From: Helichrysum umbraculigerum
Taxonomy: Eukaryota; Streptophyta; Magnoliopsida; Asterales; Asteraceae
NCBI GenBank assembly: GCA_949592205.1
Contig: CATIUR010000003.1
Location: forward strand, 20,560,001 to 20,624,000
Reading direction: 5' to 3'
DNA: 64,000 bases
Positions 11,184 to 22,184 of this stretch are shown here, piece by piece. Below the pieces are notes generated by a model that saw only the letters and a list, made by a program, of their open reading frames with translations, was not told where the DNA came from and did not search any database. The position numbers and the translations under genes are program-made. Position 1 is the first letter of the stretch. Every line of letters begins with the position of its first letter.

Positions 11184-13660
11184 TGATGACACGCAAAAAG
11201 TCATGTTTTTGTGTGCCATTATCTCACCATTTTGGCCCAATTATTAATGAAAACACTCAAAAATGAACTTAAACGTCACATTTCATCATAAGGGCTAAAA
11301 TATAGACGATGTTTTAAGAATCAGCAAAAACAACCTAAAAATGAGTAAAACAGAGCACAAACGATCATTGAATCTTCTGTTCACGTATTTTAGCACAATT
11401 TGAGCTATACTTGGAATTTTGACCTCTAACTTATGTCATTTTCTTCGTTAGGAAAATACGATCTCGTGGATATAAAGAACGCTCAAAACGGACATCGGAT
11501 GAAGAAGTTACGCCCGAACGAAGAAACGAAGAACTGAAGAACCAGCATACGGCTGAGCCAAGCCGTATACGGCTGGCATAGACCGTATACGGCTGTGCCT
11601 GGACCGTATACGGCCTGCATAGACCGTATACGGCCTGTGCTCATCCGTATACGGCCCAGTTCAGCCGTATTCACCTATGCTCAGCCGTATACGGTCCAGT
11701 TCAGCCGTATTCACCCTAGCTCAGCCGTATCGTGCGTTTGGGTGATAAAAATGTGATTTTTATTCGCCTTTGCAATACGGTTGAGCGTTTCATGGTTTGG
11801 ATACGGTCTACGGATACGGTTGTGCGATCTCTATATATAGAAGCCTCATTTCATCATCCTTAACAATCAACACAATCTCCAACCAACTACACTACACATA
11901 CACTTTCTCTCACTACTCTCTCTCTAGATTAGGTTATAATTAGTAGTAGATTAGCGGCTAGTTAGTAGAGGGGCAATCTTGGAATATCGCTTGGCGCATA
12001 CTAAGAGTTCTGCTTGTGTAACGTTCAAGTTGTATTCAGCTACGCTCTTATTACGGTTATATCTATCCTTTATCTATTTCATTATGATGATTGTTATTAC
12101 TGTTGTCATGCTAGATTTAGGATTGATTGCCATGATTAGCGAGTAGTGATATTGCATGTTTGCTATGATGTAGTTAGTCGTAAATTGGTTGGAATGATGT
12201 TATAGTGCCTTGATTCACTTTCTTTCTATGATTTTAAACCTATTAAACTAATCGCCTTTCAACCAGTAAACGTGATTACGGCCTTAATGATGGGATGTCG
12301 CGAACCCCATTAAAGGTACTTAGTTATCTGTGTCAAACATGAACATGGTCTGATTTGTTAATCGTGTAAACATCGCTTTCTAAATGAACGCTAAGTACAT
12401 CGTCATCGTGGAAATACTGTTTTCTAATTCGAACGCAAAGTACACTGTGGCTATGGAAATATGGTTTTCAAACTGAACACTAAGTACACTAGAGCCATGG
12501 AAATACTGCTTTCTACTCTGAACGCAAAGTACACTGTGCCCGTGGAAATATGGTTTTCTAACTGAACGTGAATATTACACTGTTGACAAGTTAGGGATTT
12601 ATTGGGACTTAAAAGTAATGGCTGGTTTATATCATAGATGGATAATATTATGCTTAAATACAAACTTAGTTAAGTAGTCTGGGTTAGCTTTTATGAAGCA
12701 ATGTAAGGTACCGTAAGTCGGCTGATTACTCGGTATAGCGTCGACAACACCTCCGGTGTAGTTAACACGTGGAAGCCGAGGAAAAGCCGCAGTTACTAAG
12801 CCTTGTGGAATAACGGCAACTCTGTGATCAGCAGAGCTGGTACCGACTAGGTCCTTGGTTCAGCAATGGAAACACCTCTAGTGGAGTACAGTGCAGTAAT
12901 CACGGAAAGAGTCGTTGTTATCGGTCTATGTGAATCACGAGTCATGACTCAACACCCAGACTCACTAAACCATCGATAGTAAGTAATCAAGCACACTCTA
13001 TAAACTTGGTCTTAAATGTTTTATTTAGATTAGATATTATTGTGGGGTTAAGAAAGGTCGGACATCGAGTTGGTTTGTCGCCTTATTCATGCACCCAGGG
13101 TTTCATCCCAGATAAGGGTCGTTATACCTTCACCGGTTAGTGTTGTGGGCTGGATAAACTACTCCGATCAGAATCAGGATAGCGTAGTCGCCCAGTGACA
13201 TACTGATCGAGAACTCTATCAGTAGGGGGTTAGTTCTTACTCCACAGATACCTGAAATAAATAAAATACAAACCTTTAGAGTACGTTTTCATACATCATA
13301 CATCCTTCCAATCAATAAGGCTACCGAAATCATAGCAAACACCCTCTCTAGATTATCTGCTATCTACATTTATTTTATCCGCTTTAGTTTAAATTTTCTG
13401 CCTAAGTATAAAAACCAAAACAAAACCCCCAATCAAATCTTTTAAAACCCGCTAGATCGATAAGTACGCCTGTTTCGTCCACGATCCACAATACACTGAC
13501 TCAGAGAACGACCCTAGGGCATCCTTGCTGCTATACACCAATAGTAACTAGGTATACTTAGGCCCCGCAATTATAAATATAAAACCCTCTGATCCAGCCA
13601 AGCAGGAGGCTCGCAACGACAGGAAGCGATTCCTAAAATCCGACCGTTCGGCTGGCATCA
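11184..13660 (+). repeat. E1 3' LTR
   Basis: A 2,477-bp copy of 2,057-4,534 with about 40 substitutions, mostly transitions, and a one-base deletion in the palindromic array (array at 11,543-11,734). It is followed by the target duplication AGTGT. Confidence 0.93.
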
Positions 13661-15596
13661 AGTGTCCATTTCAATCCAAGAAAGTTCAGCAACTTCAGCA
13701 GCTTCATGTTCTGGCTTTTCAGGGATAGGGAGAAGGCCAAAGGAACCTTTCAATACTGCTATGTGAGAATCATTATTTTTGATGAACTCAGTATTGTCAG
13801 CAATTATTCTCTCCCCTATTCATCAAAAAGATATGCAGTATAGTCTTTGATCCATCCGTAAAGTTTCTGATTATCAATGAGAAGAGCAGCAACTTCAGCT
13901 TTAGTAGCTTGATGATGTGCGGTCATTGAAGAAATAACTTTATCATTTGCTGTAATATATTTGAGAACAGAAGCTGACATTTCCTTTTGTTGAGTAGAAA
14001 GTGCAGAGATTGATTCATCGTGAGTAGTGAAATTTGTCCTTGTTGTTGTCATGAGTTCAGATTGGGCTTTGGAAAGAGTTTCCAGTGACTGAGAAAAGGA
14101 TAGGCTTGCATTAGTCAAGAGTTTTACCTTGTGGCTGATATCAGTGCTCCAGGCAGGGATAGGATCATAAACAGATGTCAGAGCTTTGACAGCAGATGTA
14201 AGATCAGCAACTTGACCTTTGAGTGCTTCTCTTTCTTCAGAAAGAAGCTTGATGTGTTGCTGAGAAGAAGCTATATAGTCCAGTAGCAGCTTCTCAGAAG
14301 ATGAAGGGGTGGCTGATGAAGCATGGTCATCAGCTTTGGGAGGTGGAGGTGGATGTGGCATCTGTTGTTGAGGAGATGGCGGTGTAGGTTGTTTTTGTGG
14401 GGATAATGGTGGGGTAGGGAGTGTTTTAGATTGTGCTCTCTGATCCCACTGCGTTCATAGCAGTATCAGCAAGAGGATCAGCACCAGCTACTGAATTATC
14501 ACTGAAGATAGACATGGCGTCTAATTCCTGGTTAGGTGAAGTGACAATGGTAGCTGATGGAGCAGTGAAAAGTTCAGGAATAGATGATGTAGATGTAGGT
14601 TCAGTGAGAGGTTGTGTAAATATAGGTTCAGTGATAGGGAGTGGAAGTGTTGTGGAGGTTGATTCAGTGATATTTGGGGTAGGTTCAGGTTCAGTGATAG
14701 GTGGAGTATGTGTAGGTTCAGTGGCAGCAGCAGCAGTAAGAATTGGTAAATATGGTGGTGGAGAGTGCAGATCATCATTAGTTGAGGAGGAAGATGTATC
14801 CATTGGTTGGGCTTCCTCATCATCAGCTTGTGTTTGAGCTGATGGATCATTGGAAATAGAGATGTCAACCTATATCTCTCCATGTGATAGTGGAGAGACA
14901 TTGTCGGTTGGTGCGGTGAAAGATGAGAGTTGGCCCGGGTCAGTAGCCTGTGTTGTGACATCAACATTGAGTGTGTTATCACTCGATGATGCCACTAGCC
15001 CTTTGTCTAAAGTGTCATCCTTTCGGGAGGATGACAAGTGGCTGATGGGTTGACTCGATAAGTGGTTTGGGATGCACCCGAATCACTGCTAATAATGGGT
15101 TGAGCCATTGTAGCTATCTGTAGGTTACCCTTTGTTAAGTCACTGGACTTTTGGGAGTCCAGTGAAGTAGCTGTGGTTGATGGTTGATCAAGAGTGCCCG
15201 CAAGGACTGAACGTTCAGTCTTTGCTTCACTCTTGGCGTCCATAGACGTCTTTCTTTTGCTATGTCCCTGATCCTTTGATGTCAGGGACCCTAATTTGGA
15301 TTTCTTTTTAGGAGCGGTTGTTGATTTCTTGACTGGTATTTTGACCACAGTGGTCACTGGGGGTGCGGTCAGTGACGTGGTCGATGTGGGGGCAGGAGCG
15401 GACGGTTGTACAGAATCGTAATGGCTGGGGTGCAAGAACTCCCTGGTTTTTCATAAAATCAGGTAGAGACACAGTTGCTGCTTTAGAAAATATTTGACTT
15501 CCTACCAGGGTTGGTTCAAAGCCTTCAAAAAATACTCTATCATAGGCATCAAACTGATTTTTAAAGATCAGTGACAGAAACCTAGGATAGGGTACA
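13661..15596 (-). pseudogene. Middle part of the copia-like element's extra ORF (between E2 and E1 insertions)
   Basis: This joins the pieces at 24,410-25,098 and 270-2,056; the frame matches across both insertion points when one copy of each target duplication is removed. It encodes the end of an N-terminal globular region (FLSLIFKNQFDAYDRVF), then a Lys/Ser/Thr-rich stretch (KKSTTAPKKKSKLGS), a long Pro/Thr linker with repeated TEP units (about 14,460-14,760), and a coiled-coil region at 14,340-13,820 with many Ala, Ser and Leu. It is broken by frameshifts near 15,430 and between 15,000 and 14,360, and by in-frame stops. Function unknown. Confidence 0.5.
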
Positions 15597-15949
15597 TGTA
15601 ACAACCCCAAAATTAGGGCCAATTTAAAATTTCCCTAATTACGTGTTTACTACTTGTATTTAATATGAAATAGGATTAAATACGTTACTTACTTATATAT
15701 ATAGGTGATATATATATACACGTATACGATTCGTTCAAATCGTATAAAAACTACAATTGTACAAACATACGGACGTTGGTAAAACAATTATTAAATAATG
15801 TGAAATTATTTAATTACTTCAACTACTACTTTATATTATGTTTATAATATAACGAAAACGTACGTTTTAATCAAAACGTTACCGAACTCCCCGAAAACTC
15901 GACCACCCGACAAAACAAAACAAAGTTATGTTTTATAACTTAAAAACTA

Positions 15950-16146
15950 CTACCTCCGTCCCAAAATTATAGTCCATCTTTCCTTTTTAGGATGTCCCAA
16001 AATAATTGTCCACTTCTCATTTCAACCAATAAGAAGAGAGTTTAGTGGGTGAAGATTCTATTTGAGTGGTTGAAAACTATTGTGGTCCCACTTTTATTAA
16101 AGTGTGTGCTTTTTGTTGGTAGACAATAATTTTGGGACGGAGGGAG
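15950..16146. mobile_element. Stowaway MITE in the E2 5' LTR
   Basis: A 197-bp element with terminal inverted repeats CTACCTCCGTCCCAAAATTA and (right end, reversed) CTCCCTCCGTCCCAAAATTA, flanked by the TA target duplication. The right LTR has the empty site (AAAACTAGTATT at about 21,885), so this MITE arrived after E2 inserted. Tc1/mariner superfamily. Confidence 0.93.
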
Positions 16147-16878
16147 TAGTATTTTGATAAAATACTTCAACTAAATTATCGAATAATATTTCGTATTTTA
16201 AAACGTATAATTAAACGCGTATAAAATTATTTTAACGTTTAAACGACCGGGGAAACGAACACCGCACGGAGCGCAAACACGGAGGAGCAAAAATTGGTGA
16301 GACCACACCTTGGTGGCCCCACCCAAAACCGGCCAAAGACATGGGACATCACCCCCATGTCTTCTCTTTCTTTTTCACTCACACACACAATCACAAACCC
16401 TCACTCAATCTCTCTCGGTCTCTCTCTATCTCTCTAAACTATCACCACTAAACCACCATAAAAACACCATTAAAACATCTCAAAGGTCTAGACCCGTTTG
16501 GAGAAAAGTGATCACGACAACGAAAGCTACAATCCTATCTTTTCGGTTTCTCGATCCGACTACTTTGTAAGTTTTCCGGCGACTCGAAACTTTTTTGATT
16601 TCATTTATTTTGCTAGATGATTGTTCCCCTAGCTTAGTAATGTCCAAATATGTAATTTAAACTCGTTTTTGAACACGTTAACGGAAATGTCGGTTTTGGT
16701 CATTTTTAGGAAAACGACACTACAAACACTAAAAACACCAAACAGCAATTTTTATAAACTCTTTGTAACATACTAAAACTAGTGTAAAAGATTCGGACCC
16801 AACGGAACTCGTTAAACACGTTTTCGACACACGCTAAAACCTGACCAGACGCTAATGTCGCATGGCTCACGCCAGTTA

Positions 16879-17279
16879 TGCGTCACTTCGTCTGAGTGAC
16901 GCATAGGTCACGAATCGTCCATATGCGACACTTCCTAAGTGCCGCTAAAACACTTATACCGACACTTCATTAGTGTCGCTACCATATAACTATCAGCAGA
17001 AACAATGCGACACTTCACTAGTGCCGCTATCATCAGCAGAAACCAATAACTATCAGTAGTAACATACGACACTCCCTTAGTGACGCTAATGACATGTACC
17101 GACACTTCAGCTAGTGACACATATGATTGAATCCGACACTGAATACCGTCACTTACTTAGTGACGCACCATCTGAATACCGACACTACCTTAGTGACGCA
17201 TTATGCCCATGCGGCACTTCCCTAAGTGTCGCACACATTATTAAACAAACACCTAATGCGACACTACCTAAGTGTCGCA
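16879..17279 (+). repeat. Ten inverted-repeat modules GCGACACTT..AAGTGTCGC in the E2 LTR
   Basis: Ten modules of about 20-25 bp start near 16879, 16924, 16960, 17006, 17066, 17099, 17146, 17179, 17211 and 17257. Each has a left half (T)GCGACACTT or a variant (GCGTCACTT, CCGACACT) and a right half AAGTGTCGC or a variant (GTGACGC, GTGCCGC), 1-7 bp apart. Each could fold into a short hairpin or bind a dimeric protein. The 3' LTR carries the array at about 22,640-23,050. Confidence 0.85.
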
Positions 17280-18869
17280 TGACACCCATAAGTGACGCAT
17301 ACAAGTGACGCTAAAACAGGCTGTTTGACACTTACATTTTATACAAGTATAGAATATACTTCAAACGTAAACGTACTTTACTCGACATTACTTATACATG
17401 AAAATACTATACTTTTGGAAGTATACAACAATACTTCAATACGTACAAGATTATACTAAACTGAACGTGAGATTTCACTCACACACGCACACGAGATTAC
17501 ACTCGAAGTACTTAGGAGATTACACTCCAACGAACTTACACTTGTACACTACACGGGATTGCACCCGATACGAACTTATGAGTTCACTCACTACTTACGT
17601 GCGGGATTACACGTTAACTGATACGAGCTTACACTCGAACACTTACAAGGTTTCACTTGTACCCTTTGGGGATTTAGCCCATTGGAACTTACGCGAACGA
17701 TACACGTTGTGATACAAACAAACAAATATACAAGTACGCTTTACAACTGTACAACTACTACGAATACATAATAATAATGGATGGAATTATTATTATACGC
17801 AGATACCAACGGGCCGTACAACTTTTCTATAAACTACAAACAATTACAAATGTACAAACAAACTTATGGACATTAACTAGTTTGGGAACAACTAGCAAGG
17901 ATACTTTACAAGTATTCCATTTACTTACTAAACCTTATGCGTATTAGGACGCTAAGGGTTGCTAGTTCGGGATACTACTTTGCTTGCTTACTGCATTGTC
18001 TGCTAGACTCAGGTGAGTCTCACAACCCCTACTTTACTGTTTTTACTCAGGGGTGAGATGCATTACTGTTTTTACATGAACACACGTACTTACTTACTGC
18101 CATGATTTACTTACTTTACTGAATTATGGATACGCCAATTGCATGAGTTTCGACTAATCCAATGAAAGCCTCCTTAATCATAGTTGTTAGTTATGTGATA
18201 AGCGCGAGTTTTAGTATATGGATCCATATGGGACTGACAATCCCCGCCCGGGGTAGCACGCACTACCACGAACCGTTATTGTAGAAACGGGCGTTTCTTA
18301 CTCGTTTCATATGAATGTTTTTGGATTAACATTCACGGGGGTACTATTAGTTACTGTACGTTAAGCTTCAACTATGGTGGCTCATGGCAAGGGTATCAAA
18401 CGATTAGCATGACCTGCAATCAAAACTTAAGTGAACGATTAGCATGACCTGTGATCGTTACTTACTGGTTGGCTTATGATTTACAAATACTACATGTGTG
18501 TTCAAACTATTTACTTACCTACAAACCTGTGAGATTCACCAACCTTTTGGTTGACCGTTTTAGTAATGCTTCTCAGGTACACAGCATCAGTAAGGATGCC
18601 CAGCAGGATAAGCTACTTAGCTCGAGTCGCATGCATATACAAGCTTGGAGATTTTATTACATTACTTTTGTACTAGTTGTTATGTATTAGAATCTCTAGA
18701 AATTTACAAGAAACTCGAGCTTGTATTTTGAATTACTTATGTATTAATGTAATACTTTTCGAACGTCTCATTTAGAGTCGTTCACTGTATCCTTTGTGCT
18801 TGTGATTATTGATTAGTAACACCCAAAAACTCACTTCCGCAAACTGTTAAATTTGGGGGTGTTACAGAT

Positions 18870-18881
18870 TGGTATCAGAGC
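18870..18881 (+). other. E2 primer binding site, initiator tRNA-Met
   Basis: TGGTATCAGAGC begins 4 nt after the LTR end and is the standard tRNA-iMet primer site of many Ty3/gypsy and copia elements. Confidence 0.92.
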
Positions 18882-19351
18882 CTAAGGTTATAGTGAACTA
18901 GGTTGCATTTAGTGGGCCTAGACTATGACCGTTAGGCAGTATTCCTCGTTAGGTATAACTGGTTCAGGGATTACATCATACGAGTTTAATTTAACATAGC
19001 CTGATCAACTATGTACAATTAAATGAAGATGGTGTGAGTTCTGAAAGGGGTTATGTTGAGCAGGAATGCAATAGCTGACTCTGACCTCGAGAGAACCGGG
19101 ACTATTACTTGATTGTGCTAGACACACACTAGGCGGTTATGTGATATATATATATATACATAGGCCTCTTTCCCCGATACGATACTCTCTCTCGACTACT
19201 GCAAAATTCATTTTTCCACTTACATCAAACAAACGACAACTCGATTCTCGTCGTTCCATCCTTATTCAACTTTTATAATTTTCCAAATACCGACATACCT
19301 CCGAAGGTTGAAATTCCTTCCCTGCCATTTTGTAGAACTGCTCATCTGGAA

Positions 19352-19792
19352 ATGGCACACTTCCCGACATGTGACTACACGTCAGACAACGAACAAATTA
19401 ACGACGAACAAATCCAGTACACGTATCTCGATGAAGAGATAGCCCCAGAGGAAGAACCTGAGAATCACGGCTTCGGATTTGTCGACATTGAAGAATACGA
19501 AAGAGTACGGGATCAGGCTGAAGATCTGGATGGCCGTAATTGGGAACTCCAACTGAAATGCAACACTTATGAACTGGAGTTAAGGATTTTGCAAAGGTCC
19601 ATTCCTGAACGAATCCGAGACTCTGTTCTCTACTTGAAGGAAGTAACTACTCATCTAAATCAACGAGTAACAGCAGGGATCAAATGGATGTACCTACAAG
19701 CTACTGGAGATGCTTTGGTTTATCCTACTCTTCGACGATACCAAGATATGCTGGAAGCTCGTTACTACCCCTACAATCTACACCAAGAATAG
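19352..19792 (+). CDS. E2 small ORF upstream of gag, unknown
   Basis: A 146-residue ORF with its own ATG, 485 nt after the 5' LTR and 330 nt before gag. The N-terminal 45 residues are strongly acidic (E/D clusters). The remainder is helical, with a likely coiled coil (ELQLKCNTYELELRILQRSI) and a C-terminal tyrosine-rich end. No zinc finger, protease or membrane segment is visible. It lies on the sense strand of the element, so it could be translated from the genomic RNA or a spliced RNA. I do not recognise it. Confidence 0.5.
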   Translation: MAHFPTCDYTSDNEQINDEQIQYTYLDEEIAPEEEPENHGFGFVDIEEYERVRDQAEDLDGRNWELQLKCNTYELELRILQRSIPERIRDSVLYLKEVTTHLNQRVTAGIKWMYLQATGDALVYPTLRRYQDMLEARYYPYNLHQE

Positions 19793-20122
19793 GCCGACGA
19801 TAGCTATGACCGTAGTGTATAGCAGATAGGCGTGTATGTAATAGGTCTTAGTTCGGGCCGCTAATCCGATGGTTATATTAAAATCCCATCACATTTTGTA
19901 ACTTATCTTGCTTGTCCGGATGTTCAAATTCCCGACACTTTTGTAAACTGTAAACGCTTGTAATCTTTTGAACTCGTATGCTTCAATTTTAACCATCTTA
20001 TTACTTTTGTTAAACTATCAACGTGTCAAGCTTTGACGTAGTTTCTTTGTACTTACTCAATCATCACGATCCTAATTCTTGTTCAAACCCTCACATGTTC
20101 TTTATTTATTGTTTCAAGGAAC

Positions 20123-21322
20123 ATGCCTCCTCGACGACAAGTCAAGCTTAGTGAAGCCGAACTCGCGGGTCTGATTGCCCGTAGTGTAGCCCAAGCCTTA
20201 GCTGTCCGAGCAACCACTCCTGGTAGTGAAGATACGGCTAACAATACACCACCACCCAAAACTTGCACCTACAAGGACTTCCAGAACTGCAAACCCTTGA
20301 GCTTTCAAGGTACTGAAGGAGCGATCGGTCTGGTATGCTGGATCGAGAAAATCGAATCAGTGTTCCTCATCTGCAACTGCACAGAAGAGGACAAAGTCAA
20401 GTTCGCCGCCAGCACCTTTTCTGACACCGCCCTTACCTGGTGGAACACCTATGCTCAGACTGTGAGTGTTGCCAATGCTTATAAACTCCCATGGGATGAG
20501 CTGAAGAATATGCTGAGGGGCGAGTACTGCCCAAGAGATGAACTGAAACAATTGGAAGTGGAATTTTGGAATCACAAGATGCAAGATGACGACATCACCG
20601 GTTACACCAACCGTTTCCATCAACTGGCACTTCTGTGCCCATCCATGGTTGATCCTGAGTACAAGAGGATCGAGAAATACGTCGATGGACTTCCTGAGCG
20701 ACTTCAAGACTTAGTAACTTCGTCCAAACCGGGTACTATTCAGAACGTCATTCGCATGGCACATGAACTGACAGCAAACTCTGTTCGCCGTGGCTCAACT
20801 CCTGCCCCATCTGCAAACAAACGCAAATGGGAAGCCAATCCCCACTCATCCAACCCTACCTCTGACAAAAAGCCTGCCACTGTCAATGCCAACGACTCAA
20901 AGGCTTACAAGGGGAAGAAGCCTTATTGTTCCACATGCAGTATGCATCATAATGGCTCCTGTCCCTGCACCAACTGCAAGAAATTCGGGCATCTGGCCAA
21001 AGACTGCCGAAACAACCCTGCTGGTACCGATACTGCTGCACCCAAGACCTGCTATGAGTGCAACGGTACAGGGCACTTCAGAAAGGACTGCCCAAAGGTA
21101 AAAGCGGGAACTAACTTCGCGAAAGGAAGAGCTTATATAATTAACGCTAGGGAGGATGACCCGAACCCGAGACTTTGTGATTTGCTCAACCCGGGTACGC
21201 ACATTTCTAGATTACCCGAACTGCTTAACAACTTATGTATATTGCCTTGCGTTCTATGTACTTTCCTAGATCCTAAGTACACAATAGGATTAGGAAACGA
21301 TCGACTACTTGAATCCCGATAG
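20123..21322 (+). CDS. E2 GAG with two CCHC zinc knuckles, truncated at the protease junction
   Basis: A 399-residue ORF from ATG. The retrotransposon GAG domain covers about residues 50-220 (TYKDFQNCKPLSFQGTEGA; TALTWWNTYAQT). Two zinc knuckles of the C-X2-C-X4-H-X4-C form follow at about residues 280-325 (CTNCKKFGHLAKDC and CYECNGTGHFRKDC). After the GRAYIINARE motif that normally leads into the protease, the sequence changes to about 50 unrelated residues and stops, so pol was removed by a deletion ending near 21,170. The GAG proper looks intact and could in principle package RNA with enzymes supplied by relatives. Confidence 0.88.
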   Translation: MPPRRQVKLSEAELAGLIARSVAQALAVRATTPGSEDTANNTPPPKTCTYKDFQNCKPLSFQGTEGAIGLVCWIEKIESVFLICNCTEEDKVKFAASTFSDTALTWWNTYAQTVSVANAYKLPWDELKNMLRGEYCPRDELKQLEVEFWNHKMQDDDITGYTNRFHQLALLCPSMVDPEYKRIEKYVDGLPERLQDLVTSSKPGTIQNVIRMAHELTANSVRRGSTPAPSANKRKWEANPHSSNPTSDKKPATVNANDSKAYKGKKPYCSTCSMHHNGSCPCTNCKKFGHLAKDCRNNPAGTDTAAPKTCYECNGTGHFRKDCPKVKAGTNFAKGRAYIINAREDDPNPRLCDLLNPGTHISRLPELLNNLCILPCVLCTFLDPKYTIGLGNDRLLESR

Positions 21323-21534
21323 CGCAATTAGTTTTGCACTTTAAATACAGCAAACAAACTTCCCTCCCAAACACCTCACACTGGTTGAGACCGGGAACTC
21401 GAACACTTTCACTTGATTCTCAACTGACCATGTCTCGTGGACAAATGGTCGATACTCTTTACCAACTTTCCCAAACGATACCGATTACTACTTCGAACAA
21501 ATTTCGGGACTAAATTCTTCTAACAAGGGGAGAA
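21323..21534 (+). other. E2 3' internal end with polypurine tract
   Basis: About 200 bp of non-coding sequence between the gag stop and the 3' LTR. It ends in AAGGGGAGAA (21,525-21,534), directly abutting the LTR start TGTAAC, as expected for the plus-strand priming site. Confidence 0.85.
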
Positions 21535-22146
21535 TGTAACAACCCCAAAATTAGGGCCAATTTAAAATTTCCCTAATTACGTGTTTACTACTTGTATTTA
21601 ATATGAAATAGGATTAAATACGTTACTTACTTATATATATATAGGTGATATATATATACACGTATACGATTCGTTCAAATCGTATAAAAACTACAATTGT
21701 ACAAACAATCGGACGTTGGTAAAACAATTATTAAATAATGTGAAATTATTTATTTACTTCAACTACTACTTTATATTATGTTTATAATATAACGAAAACC
21801 TACGTTTTAATCAAAACGTTACCGAACTCCCCGAAAACTCGACAACCAGACAAAACAAAACAAAGTTATGTTTTATAACTTAAAAACTAGTATTTTGATA
21901 AAATACTTCAACTAAATTATCGAATAATATTTCGTATTTTAAAACGTATAATTAAACGCGTATAAAATTATTTTAACGTTTAAACGACCGGGGAAACGAA
22001 CACCGCACGGAGCGCAAACACGGAGGAGCAAAAATTGATGAGACCACACCTTGGTGGCCCCACCCAAAACCGGCCAAAGACATGGGACATCACCCCCTTG
22101 TCTTCTCTTTCTTTTTCACTCACACACACAATCACAAACCCTCACT

Positions 22147-22184
<38 letters not shown>

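Larger units (their letters stand above)
2057..13660 (+). mobile_element. E1: Athila-like Ty3/gypsy LTR retrotransposon, non-autonomous (GAG-PR only)
   Basis: A complete insertion of 11,604 bp. Direct LTRs lie at 2,057-4,534 and 11,184-13,660, both starting TGATGACACG and ending GGCATCA. The flanking 5-bp target duplication is AGTGT (2,052-2,056 and 13,661-13,665). The primer site matches tRNA-Asp with one mismatch. The internal part codes for GAG and a retropepsin-like domain and then becomes non-coding; no RT, RNase H or integrase can be found. Long LTRs, tRNA-Asp priming and GAG type all point to the Athila branch of Ty3/gypsy. Hand comparison of the LTRs shows about 40 differences (about 1.6 %), so the insertion is fairly recent. 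Confidence 0.93.
15597..18866 (+). repeat. E2 5' LTR (3,270 bp, carries a Stowaway MITE)
   Basis: Contains the MITE at 15,950-16,146, a CT-rich leader (about 16,375-16,440), a consensus splice donor at TTTGTAAGTT (about 16,566) and the hairpin array at 16,879-17,279. A region with repeated (G/A)GATTACACTC-like phrases follows (17,470-17,690). The stretch 17,733-17,963 is absent from the right LTR. Confidence 0.92.

Noticed and set aside
14433..14837. Plus-strand ORF of 134 codons, Gly/Val/Ser-rich
   Set aside because: Opposite-strand shadow of the Thr/Pro-rich linker of the copia-like element's extra ORF.
18870..18881. tRNA-Met-like matches at 18,870, 28,440 and 42,367 as tRNA genes
   Set aside because: Only the 12-nt primer complement is present, directly next to LTR ends; no tRNA fold.
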